64,000 nt of DNA, taken from positions 82,487,718 to 82,551,717 of the forward strand of contig NC_061862.1 in assembly GCF_907164915.1 (NCBI RefSeq). The letters run 5' to 3'. The notes under the pieces are model-generated. The model was given only the letters and a program-made list of their open reading frames with translations. It had not been told where the DNA came from and ran no database searches. A program made the translations under genes and the position numbers. The DNA is from Impatiens glandulifera (Eukaryota; Streptophyta; Magnoliopsida; Ericales; Balsaminaceae). Numbering within the stretch: the stretch's first letter is position 1; each line of letters begins with the position of its first letter. Positions 13,478 through 24,970 of this stretch are shown here, piece after piece.

Positions 13478-13869
13478 TTACAATAAATATACTTAAATAC
13501 GATTGTTTATAAGTCTTTAATTTGTTTACCAAAAAATCATACCAGATTTATATTATTCAAATAATTCAAAATTAAAAAACTTAAATATATTAATATAAAA
13601 TAAATTATCTATTATAATTTATAATATATAAAATTAATTTAATTATAAATTAACATACAAATTAAATAAATTATAAGCAAAAATAAATACAAACAAAATA
13701 TTTTCATTGATAAATTATTTATTAATTTTATTTGTATTTAAATACTCCATGGAATTAATATCCAACAGAAACAAATCCACAATAATCCTAAACTTACACT
13801 AAATATACTAAATATTACCGCCTTCTCTTGCATGGCTTTACTTTATATACCTAAAATAGTTATAAACAA
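13478..13869. repeat. AT-rich repeat remnant between Helitron and LINE
   Basis: This stretch repeats the AT-rich phrases seen at 11.2-12.2 kb, consistent with the Helitron having split an older AT-rich element. No ORF or RNA gene is recognisable. Confidence 0.4.
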
Positions 13870-14326
13870 GGTAAAAAAAAAACAGCGGTCGTAATTGTCG
13901 TTGAAGAAATCATCGGTCGCAATCGCAAAGAAATCACACACCGTTTGTTGTTGTGCGAACTGTGCCATCTGTGATCCGTGTGCCGTGTGCGTCGCGATTT
14001 CATCTCTTGGTCGGAAGGGTCGTCTTTTCGCAAAAATCTACTAAATCTCCTCGTCCTATATGTACTGTAAATTTGTTAAAAGCTTCACTGACACGAATCC
14101 ATCCGTGTCGGCCACTTTAAATATGACTTTTGCAAACATCGTAGCTTCAGTAGTACGGGCAATTCCCTCTTTGTCAATAGTTGGTACAAGCCCGACCAAC
14201 TCTCTTAATCGGGCAATTGTGAATCCAACACCTGCTCCCCTGATCCTAAGATAAAACATACAAATGCAACTAACCTCCTCAAAGTTCAAGAGAGAATCTC
14301 ACAAATATCCTCTTTGAAAATTATGG

Positions 14327-16288
14327 ATCTCCAAAGCCAGGAGGAAAGGGTGGAGATCAGACTGACGTGAGCAAGAGAAATAATAAGGATTTCGTAGTCA
14401 ACACGCCATGTATGTTTTCTACCAATCCCAATAATACTCATGAGATGAATGCAAATGATAATATCCTAGATTGTGATAGTCTAGGACATGCTCTAAGAAA
14501 AGATAGAGTAGTTCTGGAAAATAGTCTAGGAAATAAAAATGCACAGGTTATTAACTCGGATTCTAATGGGAATCAAATTCAACTCGAGACTATTGAGATA
14601 CCTGACTCAGACGAAGAAGCGGGGAAAGTAATCCAGAAAAAATTGGAAAGAGAAAGATTTAATGTAGAAAATCTGGGTGAAACAGAAAAAACGTAGAGAA
14701 CAACAGCGAAAGCATTGGGTAAAGAAACAGACCCGAGGAAATGGAGGGTTGGTTTTAATGAAAGGGTCAACCTGAAAGGGCTTAGAAATCAGATAACGAA
14801 ATTATTGATAAATGGCAAGAAATGTCAAATTGTTTTAAGCAAAGAAACAAGTCAACAATACACAGAGCAGTTCAACCTGTATTACCTGCAAGACTGGAAT
14901 CTCCTAAAAAAAAGGAGTACGATATTATTGTGAGCTGGTCTGTTGAAACTTTGAGAGAGCTCTCTAAATGCCCCAAAATCAAAGTCTACTTCATCAAGAA
15001 CAATTCTAATTGGAATGTTGACCAGGTCTGGAAAAAAGCTGAAGAATAAAATAGAGCAAAAGCATAGTAAAGATCAGAAAGTAGGGCAAAACCAGAGTAA
15101 CGAGCAGAATGAACAACAAAACATAATGCAGGATAGAAGAACAAAAGGGAAACAAAAACTAACAACCTAGTTCAAGAATGGGGGAAGATTTTCCTTGGAG
15201 CATTTAAGCCAAATGTTGAAATTAAAGGTTCCCCGTTTGAATTCAAACTACCCCAAGAAGTTGAAGAGAACTGCGTAAAGTCATGGAAGAATATCATAGT
15301 GGGCAATTTCATCGGAAGAAACAATATGCCATTTCTAGTAACCAAAAAAACCCTAATGGAACAATGGGGAGAAAATGGTCAAAAAAAAGTAACATCAAAC
15401 ATTCATGACTTGTACTTTTTCAAATTCAAAGAAGGATCAAATCTCGAAAGTATTCTGATCAACTAACACACATTTATTGGGAAAAATTGCATGAAACTTG
15501 AAAAATGGGCAAAATGTATGAACCTCTTCAGCAAACCCAAAGAAACTGCGCAAATCTGGTTCCAATTGCGCAACATCCATCCCCACATGTATAACCCTGA
15601 AGCATTAAGTCACTTTGCGAGCCTATTGGGAAGTCCACTCTACATGGACCCAACTACAGAAAAAGGTGAGCATATGACTTATGCTAGGTTGTGCATTTAG
15701 ATACACTCGAGATCAAATCTTCCATACCAGATGATGGTAACGGACAGAAAAGGTGAACCCACAATTATGAGAATCTCATATAAGTGGAGGCCGAGTAGAT
15801 TCTTTGACTGTAACACATTCGAACATGTCTGTTATAAGTGCCCGAAAATGATTGAAGAAGAAAGGAAAAAGAAGATCGAGCAAGAGACAGAAAAGAAATA
15901 GAAAGAAGAACATGAAAGGTTGAAAAAGGAAAAGGCTGAGAATGAAAGTCAGAAAGAGGTTACTAAAGAATCTGTATTAAGTAAGTAGAAGGATCAAGAT
16001 AAAGAAGAAAACTCAGAATAGGGTTTTGAAGAATAGGGGAAGGAAGATAGAGTGGTAAGAGATTCAGAATCAAAGGCTGAGAATGAAGAGATAACAAAGA
16101 AACTTGACTTGGAAGCAAGAATCAATACCGAAGAGGTTGTGGAAAGGGAAAGCGTGGGAGAAAGTAAGAAAGGGGAAGCATGTGAAGGAAGTGGGAAAGA
16201 TAAAGCAAAAGCATTTGAATCAGGTGAAATTGTGCAATCTTCAACTCAGAAGAAGGTTGACCAGAGAAACACGAAAATCCCAAAATAG
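14327..16288 (+). pseudogene. LINE ORF1 (nucleic-acid-binding protein), broken
   Basis: Fragments in different frames (14367-14696, 14715-15049, 15491-15900, 16052-16288) form a charged protein. The part at 15491-15700 (WFQLRNIHPHMYNPEALSHF, then GSPLYMDP, TYAR) matches the DUF4283-like core of plant LINE ORF1 proteins. It is followed by a degenerate zinc-knuckle area (about 15800-15850) and a Lys/Glu-rich tail. Several in-frame stops are present. The same ORF1 core recurs at 55.4 kb. Confidence 0.7.
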
Positions 16289-16414
16289 CAAGGTAAACAA
16301 ATTAAGGAAAATACAATTCTTTATAGCCCTGCTATATGGAAAAAAAGAAAGGAAGAAAAGGTAAGGGAAAAGGAAATAAAACTGGAACATCTTATTTTCA
16401 TTAATGAACTTAAT

Positions 16415-19400
16415 GACATGGAATATTAGAGGGTTAAATGACCCTATAAAGAGAATAGAGGTTTGAAGAATAGCAGAAAGGAATGAAATCACAGTATTTG
16501 GAATTCTTGAAACAAAAGTCAGACAAAGTCAAATAGAGAACGTTGCTTTGAGTTGCTTCAAAGAAGAATGAGAATTTATTCATAACTCTGATGGGGTTAA
16601 AAGCAGAATCTAGGTAGGATGGGATAAAAGAAGGGTTGAAGTCAAGAATTTTTTTGAAAGCAAACAAGTTATTTTGATAGAGGTTATCAATCTGGTGACA
16701 AGAGTAAAAATCTTCTTTGCGGTAGTATATGCAAGCAACTGTGGAACATAGAGGAAGACACTTTGGAATGATTTGAGAAGAAGCATTACGGACGACGAAC
16801 TGTGGGTTATTATAAGAGATTTTAACGTTACAAGATTCAGGAATGAAAGAGAGCCTAAGACAGACATAACACAAGACATTCAGGATTTTAATGAATGCAT
16901 TCGAGACATAAGTTGCATTGAACCGTCTTCCTCAGGTAATCTATTTTCATGGTCAACTTCTAGAGGGGAGGACAACATGCGAAAGAGCAGAATTGATAGA
17001 GGCCTGGTGAATGAAAAATGGGTAGAGCTTTACCCAAGAAGCCAAATCCAGGTTTTGCAACTAGATATCTCTGATCATTGCCCTTTGAAATTCTTTTAGG
17101 AGAGGGAGAAAAAACAGAAAAGACCCTTTAAGTTCTTCAACTTCTGGATGAAAGATGAAGAATTTAATGAAATCCTTAATAAAACTTGGAACATCAAAAT
17201 TAATGGAACAAAGATGTTTAGAGTTTCTAAGAAACTAAGATTACTGAAAGGGATGCTAAATAAACTAGACCGGAAAAAATATAATGGCATTTCTAAAAGA
17301 GTAGAAGAAGCTAGAACGAATCTGGAGGAAATACAAAGCAAGGCACTGAGAGCCTCGAATCTACCTTATAATAAGGAAGAGAAAAAAGAAGCTCTTACGC
17401 GATTTAGAGACCTCTGTTCTAAAGAGAAAAGCTTTGCTAAGCAAAAATCTAGAGAAAATTGCTTTCATTAGGAGACAAGAATACTTATTTCTTCTATAAA
17501 AAATGTTCATTAAGGAATTTCAAAAATCAGGTCATAAGGCTCACAAACTCAAATGGAGATATTTTACAGGGACAAAAGGCAGTTCAATAAATTTCTAAAA
17601 AGAGATGATTGGAACAGAAACGAGCACAATAATAGAGGACAACCGAAGATTGCTTCAACAAATTGTGCAAAGGAAAATCAGTGAAGAAAGTAGTAACCAA
17701 TTGATTACAAGAGTCAATATGGAAGAAGTCAGAACAGCAGTGTTTTCGATGAAAGGGGATAAAAGTCCAGGACCAAATGGTTTCAACGCGAACTTCTTCA
17801 AAGAAAACTGGGAAATAGTGGGTAAAGATGTAAGCGAAGGGGTTTTGGAATTCTCCAAAACATGAAAATGTTGAAGCAATGGAACGTCACCATGTTGAAT
17901 TTGATTCCTAAGAATTCAATTCTAGAAAAAATTCAAGACTTTCGTCCTATTTCATGCTGCAATGTTATTTACCAAATTATTTCAAAAATTCTTTCGCAAC
18001 GTTTGAAAATAGTTATTGATAAAATTGTAGGATTAGGACAATCATCATTTATTCTCAAACGCTCTATTTCCCATAACATCCTACTCATGCAGAGCTTATT
18101 GAATGGATATGGAAAGAAAAACATATTGCCACGTGTTGCTTTCAAAGTTGACATTAGAAAAACTTTTGACTCGATTAGATGGGGATCAATCCACGAATTC
18201 TCATTGCTACAGGTTTTCCAATCATTTTGATTGATTGGATTATGCAATGTGTTTCCACTCCTCACTTTGTTGTGAGCGTAAATGGTATTCATGGAGGCCT
18301 TTTCAAGGGTGAAAGGAGAGTAAGGCAAGAAGACCCTATATCTCCTTACTTATTCGTCTTAATAATGGAAATTCTTGACTGTATTTTAAAAATGCTTCTA
18401 AGAAGTCGTCATTTCAAATTTCACCCGTACTGCAAAAAAGAAGCAATAACTCATATATGTTTTGCAGATGATCTATTTTTTGTGGTTTATGCGGATGTTG
18501 AATCTGTTAATATAATGAAAGAAGCTCTAACAATCTTTTCGAGTATTATAGGTTTATACATCAATAAGAACAAAAGTCAGGCTTTCTATGGAGAGGTTAA
18601 TGAAGAAAGGAAGAAAAACATATTCAATATTATGGGAATCAGGGAAGGTGAACTACCAGTGAAATACCTTGGAGTACCCCTGTCATCAAAACAACTCCGA
18701 TATAATCACTTTAGACAACTAGTAGAAAATGTTATAAATTATGTCTTGGGTTGGGCTACGAAAAAACTGTCTTATGCAGGTAAAATTGAGCTCGTTAAAA
18801 GAGTCATCTTTGGAATTATTGGCTACTGGGTACAACAGATAGTCATCCTAAAGAAAGTAATGGCTGAACTCGATAGTTACATGAGAGATTATATCTGAGG
18901 AACACAAGGCAAAAGAGGCAAAAAAGTCAAATGGGAGGATGTTTGCACTCCCATAAAAGAAGGCGGACTAGGAATAAAAAGTTGTGTTGAATGGAATAAA
19001 GTCCTCACCATTAGGAGCTTATGGGAGTTGGAGAAGAAAACAGACTCTCTATGGGTCAAATGAGTGCATACAAGATTTATGAAAGAAGAGTAGAGTATCT
19101 GGACACGAAGTATCAATGAAAGAATGGCATGGTCATTGAAGAAGATCCTAAAAATAAGAAAAGATGACTTTCAAATGGTGCAAACCACAATTGGAAATGG
19201 AAGAGGGGTACTATTCTGGCATGATCCTTGGCTGGATAATATTCCCATTATATTCAAAGAAAATTTGCAAAAAACCAAAGTTAAAAGAGAATACATCAAG
19301 TACACATTTAGAGACGTCTATGAAGGTAAATGTGATTCACCTCTGAGGCGTATTCCAAAAGGTGATAGAATCATAAACCTAATGAGGCAGAAGCAACTCA

Positions 19401-20035
19401 ATGAAAGAAATGATGAAATATGCTAGAAAACAGAAAACAACGAGATGTTCATTACAAGAAAGGCATGAGAAATGGTTAGAACAAGAAGACAAGAGGTGGA
19501 TTGGCATAATGTGGTATGGTCTACAAAGATTATTCCTCGTTACCAATTTATTCTTTGGCTGGTATACAGGAAAAGGTTGACAACAAAAGACATAATTCGA
19601 AAATACATATACAATCCTGATATCAATTGTGTCCTATGTTCGAGAGTTGAGGAAAGCATAAACCATTTATTTGGGGAATGCTCTTTTGTTATAAAAATAT
19701 GGAGAAACTATGCTGCAAACATGAACATCATCAACTTTCTAGGAACATGGGAAGAAATCCAAAAATGGATGAAGAATAAAGCAAAAGAAAGATCTTTCTA
19801 TTTAAGTATGTTGAAATGCTACTTTGGAGCAATAATCTACAATATCTGGAAAGAAAGAAATTCAAGAACTCATAGTGGAAGAAGTAGAATTACTGAAGAT
19901 ATTTGGGGAGATATAAATTCAGATGGAAATGCACTCATTCAATCTTGGAGAGAATCGAAAAGAATGAAGAGAATAAAAAGCTCTGCCAGATATGGGATAT
20001 TTCATTTGAGAAAGTCACAAGTAAAATCAAAGTAA
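16415..20035 (+). pseudogene. LINE ORF2: endonuclease, reverse transcriptase, zf-RVT; broken
   Basis: Endonuclease (16415-17100): WNIRGLNDP, then GILETKV with the catalytic Glu, IRDFN (usually GDFN) and the SDHCPL motif. Reverse transcriptase (about 17605-18900): KSPGPNGF, FRPISCCNVIYQIISKIL, KVDIRKTFDSI (the KxDxxKAFD box with the first catalytic Asp), VRQEDPISPYLF (Gly to Glu in the usual RQGDP) and FADDLF, the paired catalytic Asp. C-terminal zf-RVT domain (19472-20035): CVLCSRVEESINHLFGEC with its Cys/His pattern. Stops lie between the segments (for example near 17100, 17469, 17865 and 18898), so it is not translatable as one protein. Confidence 0.85.
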
Positions 20036-20199
20036 AAATGCTATAGACGTTAATTGATTGTTGTTGTTGTCTGTAATTCAATTATTATTTCATTGTCAAA
20101 TCTAGAAATTGTCTAGATTTGATCTTAAAATTTTGTATTTTTTTCCTCTTTTGGATTTTTTTTAATGAAATGACACTAAACTGTTTTCCAAAAAAAAAA

Positions 20200-20755
20200 G
20201 TTAAAAAAACATTGTTTAGTCGGGTCGAATTTTTTATCCCGAATTTTTATAATTCGAATAATATTTATAATTGTTGATGGATCGTTTATTGTCTATACTC
20301 TCCGATTGTCTTTGTAATTATTTCTCGAGTCCTTGTTTATCCTCATTTTAGCAACAAAGAAGATGGGGCTCCAATAGCAGCTTTCCCCGTTTTGACCAAT
20401 ACAACTAGAGGAGGAACTAACTCGACCAACGAGAGAGAAACAAAAGGAAATGGAATATGGAATGAGACAGAAATGATGAGGAGTTTAAATCTGCAAAGAT
20501 GCTTTAGATTTCTTATGTGCTCATAGGTGACCTGCCCCATGAACTTTCTCATTTTGTTGTAGAGTTGTACTGGGAGGATGCCAGAAGGCTTGTACAACTT
20601 CTCCCAAGGTTCGTGCTCTACTTCAAGGATATTCAGAGACGGACCCAAGATTTTGACTTGGGGTAGACTTGAATTTAATGTCCTAAATTATATAAATATA
20701 TATATGTATAAAAATTATTATAATGTTTAAATAAGTTAAGCTCTACGAGATTTTA
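20200..20755 (-). other. Short flank with an unrecognised minus-strand ORF
   Basis: Between the LINE tail and the gypsy element, the minus strand has an open frame (20343-20648) including EHEPWEKLYKPSGILPVQLY. Its amino-acid composition looks like real protein, unlike the surrounding chance ORFs. No ATG starts it in a convincing place. At about 20640 it runs into GACGGACCCAAGATTTTGAC, a phrase that looks like a transposon or LTR edge. I do not recognise the family. It may be a captured or decayed host exon. Confidence 0.3.
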
Positions 20756-22446
20756 TGTAAAGTTAAGTTTTAATTAAAAAAAAAGAGAAGTGGTTTAAAA
20801 TGGGCCACGTAGGTGGCATGTATATTGATTATAAAAAAAGGGGATGTACTAATCAATAGTCCATTTCTCTCTCTGTCCTTCCAGCAGCTTCTCCATCTTC
20901 AACATTGAGCAGCAGCATTCCTTCCATCAACAACATTCTTCATCTAATCATCCGTTCGTCTTCTTCATCAGATCCACTGTTCATTTCTGTTCATCTTCTT
21001 TATCAATTAATTTCATTTGATCAACAGGTCGTCTCCATCAACTTCATTTTATCTGATTTGTTTATTGTTTAGGAAGGAGGAAGAGAAAATAGAGAATGAA
21101 GGAATATGGATTATTTAGTTTTGGATAAACTTGAAGAGGAGAAAAGGTATTTAAGGTTTATGTATAAATTTGAATGTTTATTAGAAGAGAATGAAAATGA
21201 TTGTTGGATTTAAGGAAGTAAATGATATGGATTATTAGTAAGTGGAAATATAAAGACTGATTTGAGTTTAATTTGATAATTGAAGGAAGAAAGTGTCAAA
21301 GGACCATTTGAAAATAGCAAAGGATAGTTGGTAGAGCTTAAAAGTAGAAATAACTAGATATTGGGGGTTAGGTAAGAAATCATACCTTCTTACATTTTAT
21401 TTTACTAAAATGTGATTATGTTGATAAAATTGTTTTATTAAAATGTGTTTCTAAACTTATGGATCAAGGTGACATGGAAATGTTTTGATAAAAAGATTTG
21501 ATAAAATGTTTGACAGCAATGACTTGATAATGGGATTTATAAATTGATTTGCGAAACTAGTTGATAAAGTATTTTTTATAAGTTTATGCTAAATGTTTTG
21601 TGAAATAATGATACATATGTATGGATTTGATTCTGTGAATAATACAAGAATGATTTTATTACTCTAGATAGGATTCTGTACTTATTTATTTGATAATGGT
21701 TATTAATGCCTCGAGTGCTTATACCGGTAATGAGTCAACACGTGACAGTCACGTCTAGTTGATGGTTAAGGAGTCAATGCAGGACCCCCAAATTCTAATT
21801 GATGGCTAATGAGTCAATGTAAGACCCCCAAATCCTCATTGATGGTTAATAAGTCAACATAGGACATTAAAGTCTTGGTTGATGGTAATGAGTTATCATA
21901 ATAATGTAGTCATTATCACTATCCCAGAGTTATATAAAAGACGTATATTGATTATTAACAGTACGTATTATATTTTTAATAAAGATTTGATCTTTCTATA
22001 CTATTATTAAATATCTCTTGATCCAACTATAATGAGATTATGATTTTCTTACTTGGCAAGTTTAGCTCACCCATTTTAATGGGTCCCCTTTTCAGAGAAG
22101 GATCCAAATCAAGTAATAGAAGCTACTGGACAGTGAAGACTTTGATATCGATCTACTTTTGGTAAGAAAAGTTAGCCCTCTCCTTAGAGTAGTGTATTAA
22201 GGGAGAGTTAGAACGATGTATTTTGTAATACTTAAGATGGTAACATTGTCACCTTTTATTTTTAGACTTTTGATGAGGTGGCAAGAACATATTGTAGTCG
22301 AAAGGATTTTTGGTTATTGAAAGAAGGGTGATATTTTGGATTAAGAAAGTTAGTAAAGAATTATGTTAGCCTTGCATGTTATGTTTAAGTGTATTTCAAG
22401 GAGATGACATGCGGCGGCTGGTCACGACTCGGTTTAGGGTGTGACA
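20756..22446 (+). repeat. 5' LTR of the gypsy element (1691 bp)
   Basis: Starts TGTAAAG and ends TGTGACA. Compared with the 3' LTR it lacks about 220 bp near 21070, between two copies of the microhomology GTTTATT, plus a small piece of the CT-rich leader. The rest aligns closely. Confidence 0.9.
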
Positions 22447-22498
22447 ACTTTAGTGGTATTAGAGTATAAGGTTTAACAATGGTATTAATGATGTGGGA

Positions 22499-24030
22499 AT
22501 GGATGATGAAGTTCTTTCCGGTTTTGCACGACGTACAAGGAGAAGATGTGATACCAATGAACCAAATGGACCCGTAAGTCAAGAGGAGGGGGAGACCTCC
22601 AGAGCGGTAACAGTTGAGGATATCGTTAGAGTTATGTCATGAATAGCACAACAGCATGCACCGACAAATAAGTTTGCTGAATTCAAGAAATTAGCTCCAC
22701 CATACTTTGATGGTAGCAGCGATTCGCTAAAAGCTGACAAGTGGATAAAAGAGTTGGAGAAGTTCTTCGATGTACTCAAATGTGACGATGTGGAAAAGGT
22801 ACGATTTACAATATTTCAGTTACAAGGAAATGCAAGCGACTGGTGGGACTTGGAGAAGCAAACTTACGAGCGCGATACAAGTACACTCTCATGGGATACA
22901 TTTAAGCAAGCTTTTTACAACACATACTTTCCCAAGAGCTTGAGGCAAGAGAAAGAGATGGAATTCATAAATCTGAAACAGGGAAATATGATTGTTACTA
23001 AATATCAAGCTCGGTTTGTGGAATTAGCAAAGTTTGCTCAATCATGAATGGGAAGTGAGATTACGAAGGCGAGAAAGTTTGAAATGGGGTTGAGTCCCCA
23101 CATTAGGAAAGTGGTGGTTCCTTTTGAGCTTAACACTTTCATTGAGGTGGTTGATAAGGCACGATTGATTGAAAGAGAGTTGAGTATTACGAGAATGATT
23201 GATGAGGAGAACTCGAAGAGAAGAAGTCATCAAAGTGCCAATGAAGGAAATCGAAATTCATTCTGGAATAGAAGGCCCTTTTCTACGAGTCGTCCGGCTC
23301 AAGCCTCTAAAAATGTTTCTTCACATAATTCATCGTCGTCTGTGCAATGTTCGCATTGTTCTGGAAACCATCGCATGGAAGATTGTCGCTGGCTATCGAG
23401 AGCATGTGTTTTATGTGGGCAGCATGGTCATTTGAGAGCAAATTGTCCACATTTTAAAAAGCCATTCACTCAGCCTAATGCGTGCGAGAAAGGAAATTCC
23501 ATGAATCGAAGACCCTTTCCCAATAAAAATCAGAAAATAGGACAGACATCAGGAGGCCAAGCTAGAGTGTTTTCTACAATGAATGTCGAGCAAGCGCGTG
23601 TGTCTAACGCTGTGGTCTCATGTACTCTTTATGTTTCTTCCGCTTATGCTTTAGTGTTATTTGATTCTGGTGCTACTGATTCTTTTATTTCTCAAACCTT
23701 TACCAAAAAGCATATTTAGAATACTGAACCTCGAGACGTGAGTATAAGTGTAGAAACACCATTGGGTGATAAAATAATTACAAACCTAATTTGTAAGTCT
23801 CGAGAAATACATATAGGAGATAAAGTGTTACCAGTAGATCTTACGGTACTAGATATGCATGGTTTCGATATCATTTTGGGGATGGATTGGTTAGCTCACA
23901 ACTTTGCTACAGTTGATTGTCATGAAAAGAGGATAATATTTCAAATTCCCGAGCAACCTATATTCTCTTTTATGGGAAGTAAAGTTGTTATTCTTCCAAA
24001 GATGATATGCTCTTTAGAAGCAAAACGCAT
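22499..24030 (+). pseudogene. gypsy gag-protease, one frame with in-frame stops
   Basis: From ATG at 22499 one frame runs through Gag (PYFDGSSDSLKADKWIKELE; NASDWW; FYNTYFPKSLRQEKEMEF), a zinc knuckle CVLCGQHGHLRANC (CX2CX4HX4C), then an aspartic protease with VLFDSGATDSFIS around 23660-23698 and GFDIILGMDWLA at about 23860-23895. In-frame stops sit at about 22639 (TGA), 23045 (TGA) and 23717 (TAG). The protease is complete up to about residue SFMGSK, then the frame crosses the internal deletion near 24030-24040. Confidence 0.85.
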
Positions 24031-24960
24031 GATTAGAAAGGGTTGCATGGGATACCGGTTACTATTGTCTCGGATAGAGATAGCAGATTTGTATCACATT
24101 TATGGAAGAGTTTGCATCAATGTTTGAGAACTAAGATGAATTTTAGTGCTGCATTTCATCCTCAAACTGATGGGCAAATAGAGAGAGTCAATCAAATTAT
24201 GGAGGATATGCTTCGAGCTTGTATTATTGGCCTAGGTAGATAATGGGATGATCACTTGCCTTTGATAGAATTTGCTTACAATAATAGTTATCAAGCAAGT
24301 ATCCAAATGGCTCCTTATGAAGCATTATACGGCCGCAAATGTCGTTCACCTGTGTGTTGGGATGAAATAGGTGAAAGAAGACTAATGGGACCAGAGATTG
24401 TGCAAGAAACGACTGACAAGATCCGGAAAATCAGAGAAAATTTAATCATTGCACAGAGCAGACAAAAGAGTTATGCTGACAATCGAAGAAGATCTTTAGA
24501 GTTTAATGTGGGGATCATGTATTCCTAAAGGTGTCTCCGATGAGAGGTGTTATGCGATTTGGAAATGCGTGGAAAACTGAGTCCCAGGTTCGTGGGACCG
24601 TTTGAAGTGTTAAAGAAAGTTGGCAGCGTGGCTTATGAAATTGTATTACCTCCACATTTATCGGAAGTGCATAATGTCTTTCATGTGTCCATGTTAAGAA
24701 AATATGTTCCTTCCAACGATCATATAATAGAATCCATTCCAATAGAACTTGGGAAGAACTTAGCATATGAAGAGATTCCACTTTGAATTATTGATAGAAA
24801 AGAACAGATTCTACGTTGACGAGCTATTAAGTATGTTAAAGTTCAATGGAGTAATCATTATGAGAGGGAAGCAACGTGAGAACTTGAAGATGATATGAAA
24901 AGCAAGTATCCTTCACTCTTTGAAAGTTGAATCAAGTTTGGGGACCAAACTTCTTTTAAG
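24031..24960 (+). pseudogene. gypsy integrase core and C-terminal tail, broken
   Basis: In a new frame relative to gag-protease, GIPVTIVSDRDSRFVS contains the second catalytic Asp of the retroviral-type DDE integrase fold. AFHPQTDGQIERVNQ contains the catalytic Glu. [20 protein letters not shown] and [10 protein letters not shown] follow. A stop at 24241 and a frame change near 24527 break it. The tail [14 protein letters not shown] and an E..W-like segment complete a typical plant gypsy integrase C-terminus. The HHCC zinc domain and the first catalytic Asp are missing because of the deletion. Confidence 0.85.
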
Positions 24961-24970
24961 GAGGTAAAAT

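Larger units (their letters stand above)
13870..20199 (+). mobile_element. L1-type LINE (non-LTR retrotransposon), near full length but decayed
   Basis: The order is 5' region, ORF1, ORF2 with endonuclease, reverse transcriptase and a C-terminal zf-RVT domain, then a 3' UTR ending in an A tract (20190-20199). Stops and frameshifts interrupt both ORFs, so this copy cannot move on its own. The 3' end is clear. The 5' end is uncertain: a run GGTAAAAAAAAAACAG at ~13872 resembles GTTAAAAAAACATTG directly after the tail, which may be the target duplication but is too simple in sequence to be convincing. Confidence 0.85.

Noticed and set aside
14056..14289. Minus-strand 77-codon ORF over the LINE start
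   Set aside because: It shadows the plus-strand LINE 5' region, with no homology that I recognise.
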